7,821 bases of DNA, taken from positions 1-7,821 of the forward strand of contig JAUIKI010000056.1 of NCBI GenBank assembly GCA_030430875.1. Reading direction: 5' to 3'. The notes under the pieces were generated by a model, which saw only the letters and a program-made list of their open reading frames with translations, did not search any database and had not been told where the DNA came from. The position numbers and the translations under genes were made by a program. The DNA comes from Gammaproteobacteria bacterium (lineage in GTDB: Bacteria > Pseudomonadota > Gammaproteobacteria > Pseudomonadales > JAUIKI01). This document shows, piece by piece, positions 6,464-7,821 of this stretch (position 1 is its first letter; every line of letters begins with the position of its first letter).

Positions 6464-6477
6464 TTGATTGAAATCAA
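6464..6477. promoter_or_regulatory. Perfect FNR/ANR-type binding site
   Basis: The sequence TTGAT-TGAA-ATCAA matches the FNR/ANR consensus TTGAT-N4-ATCAA at all ten fixed positions, and the outer A/T extends the symmetry. FNR proteins are oxygen-sensing [4Fe-4S] regulators. The centre lies about 142 bases upstream of the six-Cys peptide start codon. I could not find a good minus-strand -10 at the distance expected for a class II activated promoter (centre at -41.5). A plus-strand TATAAT at 6483-6488 and a minus-strand TATAAC at 6481-6486 lie close by, which would suit repression. Occupancy is unproven. Confidence 0.4.
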
Positions 6478-6586
6478 TAGGTTATAATCAGTATATCGAT
6501 GAGAGATTTAGAGTAAATCTTATGGGCGCTCATTAAGTCGAGGGGATATAATTTGGAATCGAATTTATTTTTGGCCTATTTTCGTT

Positions 6587-6625
6587 GTAAAACTGGCCAA
6601 TAACTGGTTATTATCTGCGTTTTAC
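6587..6625. repeat. Nested inverted repeat
   Basis: Two palindromes are nested: an outer pair GTAAAAC (6587-6593) with GTTTTAC (6619-6625) and an inner pair AATAAC (6599-6604) with GTTATT (6607-6612), with internal loops of five and six bases. It could fold as an imperfect hairpin or be the site of a dimeric protein or a repeat-element core. The 3' end of the minus-strand transferase transcript lies nearby, but no U-run follows, so it is not a typical terminator. Confidence 0.5.
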
Positions 6626-6716
6626 GCCTCAATCTGCCGCTTTCCCCGACATTTTTCCCATCATTGCCCTTTTTAATGCAATGGTCTCATATTTCTAAGG
6701 TGATTGGTGAGCATAT

Positions 6717-7238
6717 TCATTTCCAGATCCAATGCCTAACGCGGTTTTTTCCGACGATTAAAATGAGTAATGAACAGCTGATGATTTTGATGTTGAGTAT
6801 TACTGATTGATGAGTGACGTAATATCGATCAAAAAACCATGACATTTTCTTGTGACAAATCGGTGTGAGTTGCGCAAGACCCGTAATCCCCGGTTTTGTT
6901 TGCCAGCGAATTGCATAGTAAGGGGTATTCCATCCTAATCGATCACAGTCATTTAGTGTCAAAGGTCTTGGCCCAATGAAATTCATTTCGCCACGTAAGA
7001 CATTAATTAATTGGGGTAGCTCATCGATGCCAAGTGAGCGATAAATTTTTCCAATCGCTGTGATGTTATCATTACGCATGGTTCTGAATTTAATGATGGA
7101 AAATAATTTTTGTTGTTTTCCAAGACGTTTTTGCAAAAAAAATATTGGCAGGCCATCCAAAATTAATATCAACAATCCTGCAAGGATTAGCAGTGGTGAT
7201 ATTAGAGTCAGTGATAACAAGGCAATAAATTGTTGCAC
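6717..7238 (-). CDS. Small bacterial sugar-phosphate transferase (PglC/WcaJ-type)
   Basis: This family of monotopic membrane enzymes moves a phospho-sugar from a UDP-sugar to undecaprenyl phosphate, starting O-antigen, capsule or other glycan synthesis. The 173 residues match the catalytic domain: a reentrant hydrophobic helix with the Ser-Pro kink (S14-P15, about 4-28), PIFFLQKRLGKQ (31-42), IKFRTM (49-54), the catalytic Asp-Glu D72-E73 in GIDELPQLINVLRGEM, GPRP at 89-92 and KPGITGLAQ at 115-123. It is short because the loop after FRTM is reduced. The first possible start is GTG at 7236-7238, with no ribosome binding site; it lies 15 bases after the lpoA TAG and in the same frame. Family N-termini normally carry a few more residues (K-R-x-x-D) which here would fall in the codons before the GTG. 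Which sugar it uses cannot be told. Confidence 0.88.
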   Translation of the reverse strand: MQQFIALLSLTLISPLLILAGLLILILDGLPIFFLQKRLGKQQKLFSIIKFRTMRNDNITAIGKIYRSLGIDELPQLINVLRGEMNFIGPRPLTLNDCDRLGWNTPYYAIRWQTKPGITGLAQLTPICHKKMSWFFDRYYVTHQSVILNIKIISCSLLILIVGKNRVRHWIWK

Positions 7239-7253
7239 AGTGAATTGGGCTAT

Positions 7254-7821
7254 CTAGTTGCCAGTAACACGACTTTTTCCATTTGAAATTTTTGCCCAAT
7301 AAAGATTACGTGTGATTTTTCCGTTGCTTGTTACGTCAAGTTGGCCTGTCATGCCATCAAATCTCACCGAGTTGTATGCATCACCCGCTGTCAGCAGGCT
7401 ATGTAGATAATAGCTATCAACTCCCAAAGCATAAAGTCGCTCCACAGCTGAGCTTAGGCTTGAATCAATGCTATGTAATTGTTTTTTGAGTGAAATATCA
7501 TTTTGTAAAATCCAGGGCATATCACAAAATTCAAGTCCATTGAGATCCGGATCAGCAGTTAGTTGTTCAGAAAGTTCAATGGCATGAGATGTTGTCAGCA
7601 CAGGGAGGTCATCAGCATAGTAATAATTCAAGGTCGGTTTGATTTGTCGCATGCTGTCAGGGTTAGCAATAACAAAAATGAAATCAATATCTTGTCGTCG
7701 TTGATTTCTGCTATTAATGCGCCGTTTTTTGAGTGCGCTTGGTTCTAGATTTTGGCCATTTGGTAACAGTAGTTGTTTTACGGAATTAGTGTAAAGATGC
7801 TTTTGTGATGGGTAGCTTGCT
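7254..7821 (-). CDS. lpoA: Outer-membrane lipoprotein LpoA, activator of PBP1A (C-terminal part)
   Basis: LpoA is an outer-membrane lipoprotein that reaches through the periplasm and stimulates the peptidoglycan synthase PBP1A. The open frame runs off the right edge, so only the last 188 residues are present; the ATG at 7652 is internal. The fragment covers part of the periplasmic-binding-protein-like C-terminal domain. Recognisable family blocks are RRQDIDFIFVIANPDSMRQIKP (from residue 41 of the fragment), LNGLEFCDMPWIL, ERLYALGVDSYYL, and the closing FDGMTGQL...GKITRNLYWAKISNG. The C-terminus falls where E. coli LpoA ends, so the protein is not truncated. The stop is TAG. In many gammaproteobacteria yraN follows at once; here a sugar-phosphate transferase does. 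Confidence 0.92.
   Translation of the reverse strand, partial: ASYPSQKHLYTNSVKQLLLPNGQNLEPSALKKRRINSRNQRRQDIDFIFVIANPDSMRQIKPTLNYYYADDLPVLTTSHAIELSEQLTADPDLNGLEFCDMPWILQNDISLKKQLHSIDSSLSSAVERLYALGVDSYYLHSLLTAGDAYNSVRFDGMTGQLDVTSNGKITRNLYWAKISNGKSRVTGN

Larger units (their letters stand above)
6329..6716. other. Long noncoding stretch between transferase and six-Cys peptide gene
   Basis: About 388 bases with no supported gene. The part next to the peptide gene (6329-6420) is its leader and presumably its promoter, with an AT-rich run at 6341-6366. Further right come a perfect FNR-type palindrome (6464-6477), a TATAAT on the plus strand (6483-6488), a 6-bp AT-rich hairpin (AGATTT 6504-6509 with AAATCT 6515-6520), and a nested inverted repeat (6587-6625) followed by a CCC-rich tract to about 6670. 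The right half has a different texture from its surroundings and may be a decayed insertion, but no transposase or terminal repeats can be seen. Confidence 0.5.

Noticed and set aside
7090..7299. 69-codon minus-strand frame bridging lpoA and the transferase
   Set aside because: It is out of frame with both real genes, and its sequence lacks any membrane or catalytic pattern. I considered it as an alternative start for the transferase, but it would need a frameshift.
7254..7652. Separate 132-residue protein starting at the ATG at 7652
   Set aside because: The frame continues open to the right edge with LpoA-like residues upstream, so this ATG is internal to lpoA.

Overview
The window looks like a low-GC gammaproteobacterial chromosome. 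The case rests on gene content and order: rpsI, then the three cytochrome bc1 genes (petA, petB, petC), then sspA and sspB on the plus strand, followed by an lpoA / yraN / gmhA(diaA) block on the minus strand. LpoA and the SspA/SspB pair are gammaproteobacterial hallmarks, and cytochrome b carries the PVWY form of the Qo motif seen in many members of that class. AT-rich composition and gene order would fit Legionellales-like bacteria, but the sequence alone does not prove an order or genus.

Layout. Bases 1-17 may be the last codons of rplM. Bases 35-430 are rpsI. After a 253-base gap comes a tight bc1 operon (684-3294), in which petA and petB overlap by one base, followed 28 bases later by sspA (3323-3970) and then sspB (4032-4439). 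An 11-codon mini-ORF with a good ribosome binding site lies between sspA and sspB. A small secreted Cys-containing peptide gene follows (4556-4747), and a perfect 12-bp hairpin (4790-4820) separates the plus-strand genes from the convergent minus-strand ones. On the minus strand, reading right to left, are the 3' part of lpoA (running off the right edge), a small sugar-phosphate transferase (PglC/WcaJ type), a 388-base noncoding stretch, a second secreted Cys-rich peptide gene with its own terminator, a 304-base noncoding stretch, yraN, and gmhA/diaA overlapping yraN by ATGA.

How the genes work together. PetABC form the quinol:cytochrome c oxidoreductase of aerobic respiration. SspA modulates RNA polymerase, and SspB delivers ssrA-tagged proteins to ClpXP. 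LpoA activates the peptidoglycan synthase PBP1A, and GmhA makes the heptose precursor of LPS. The transferase would start a lipid-linked glycan, so the right part has an envelope theme.

Most of the window is ordinary core genome. The unusual part is about 1.4 kb (5824-7253) between lpoA and yraN, which are normally adjacent. It holds the transferase, whose frame continues in phase from lpoA across a single TAG with no visible ribosome binding site, a six-Cys exported peptide, a perfect FNR/ANR-type palindrome, and a nested inverted repeat. I see no CRISPR array, no tRNA or rRNA, and no intact mobile element.
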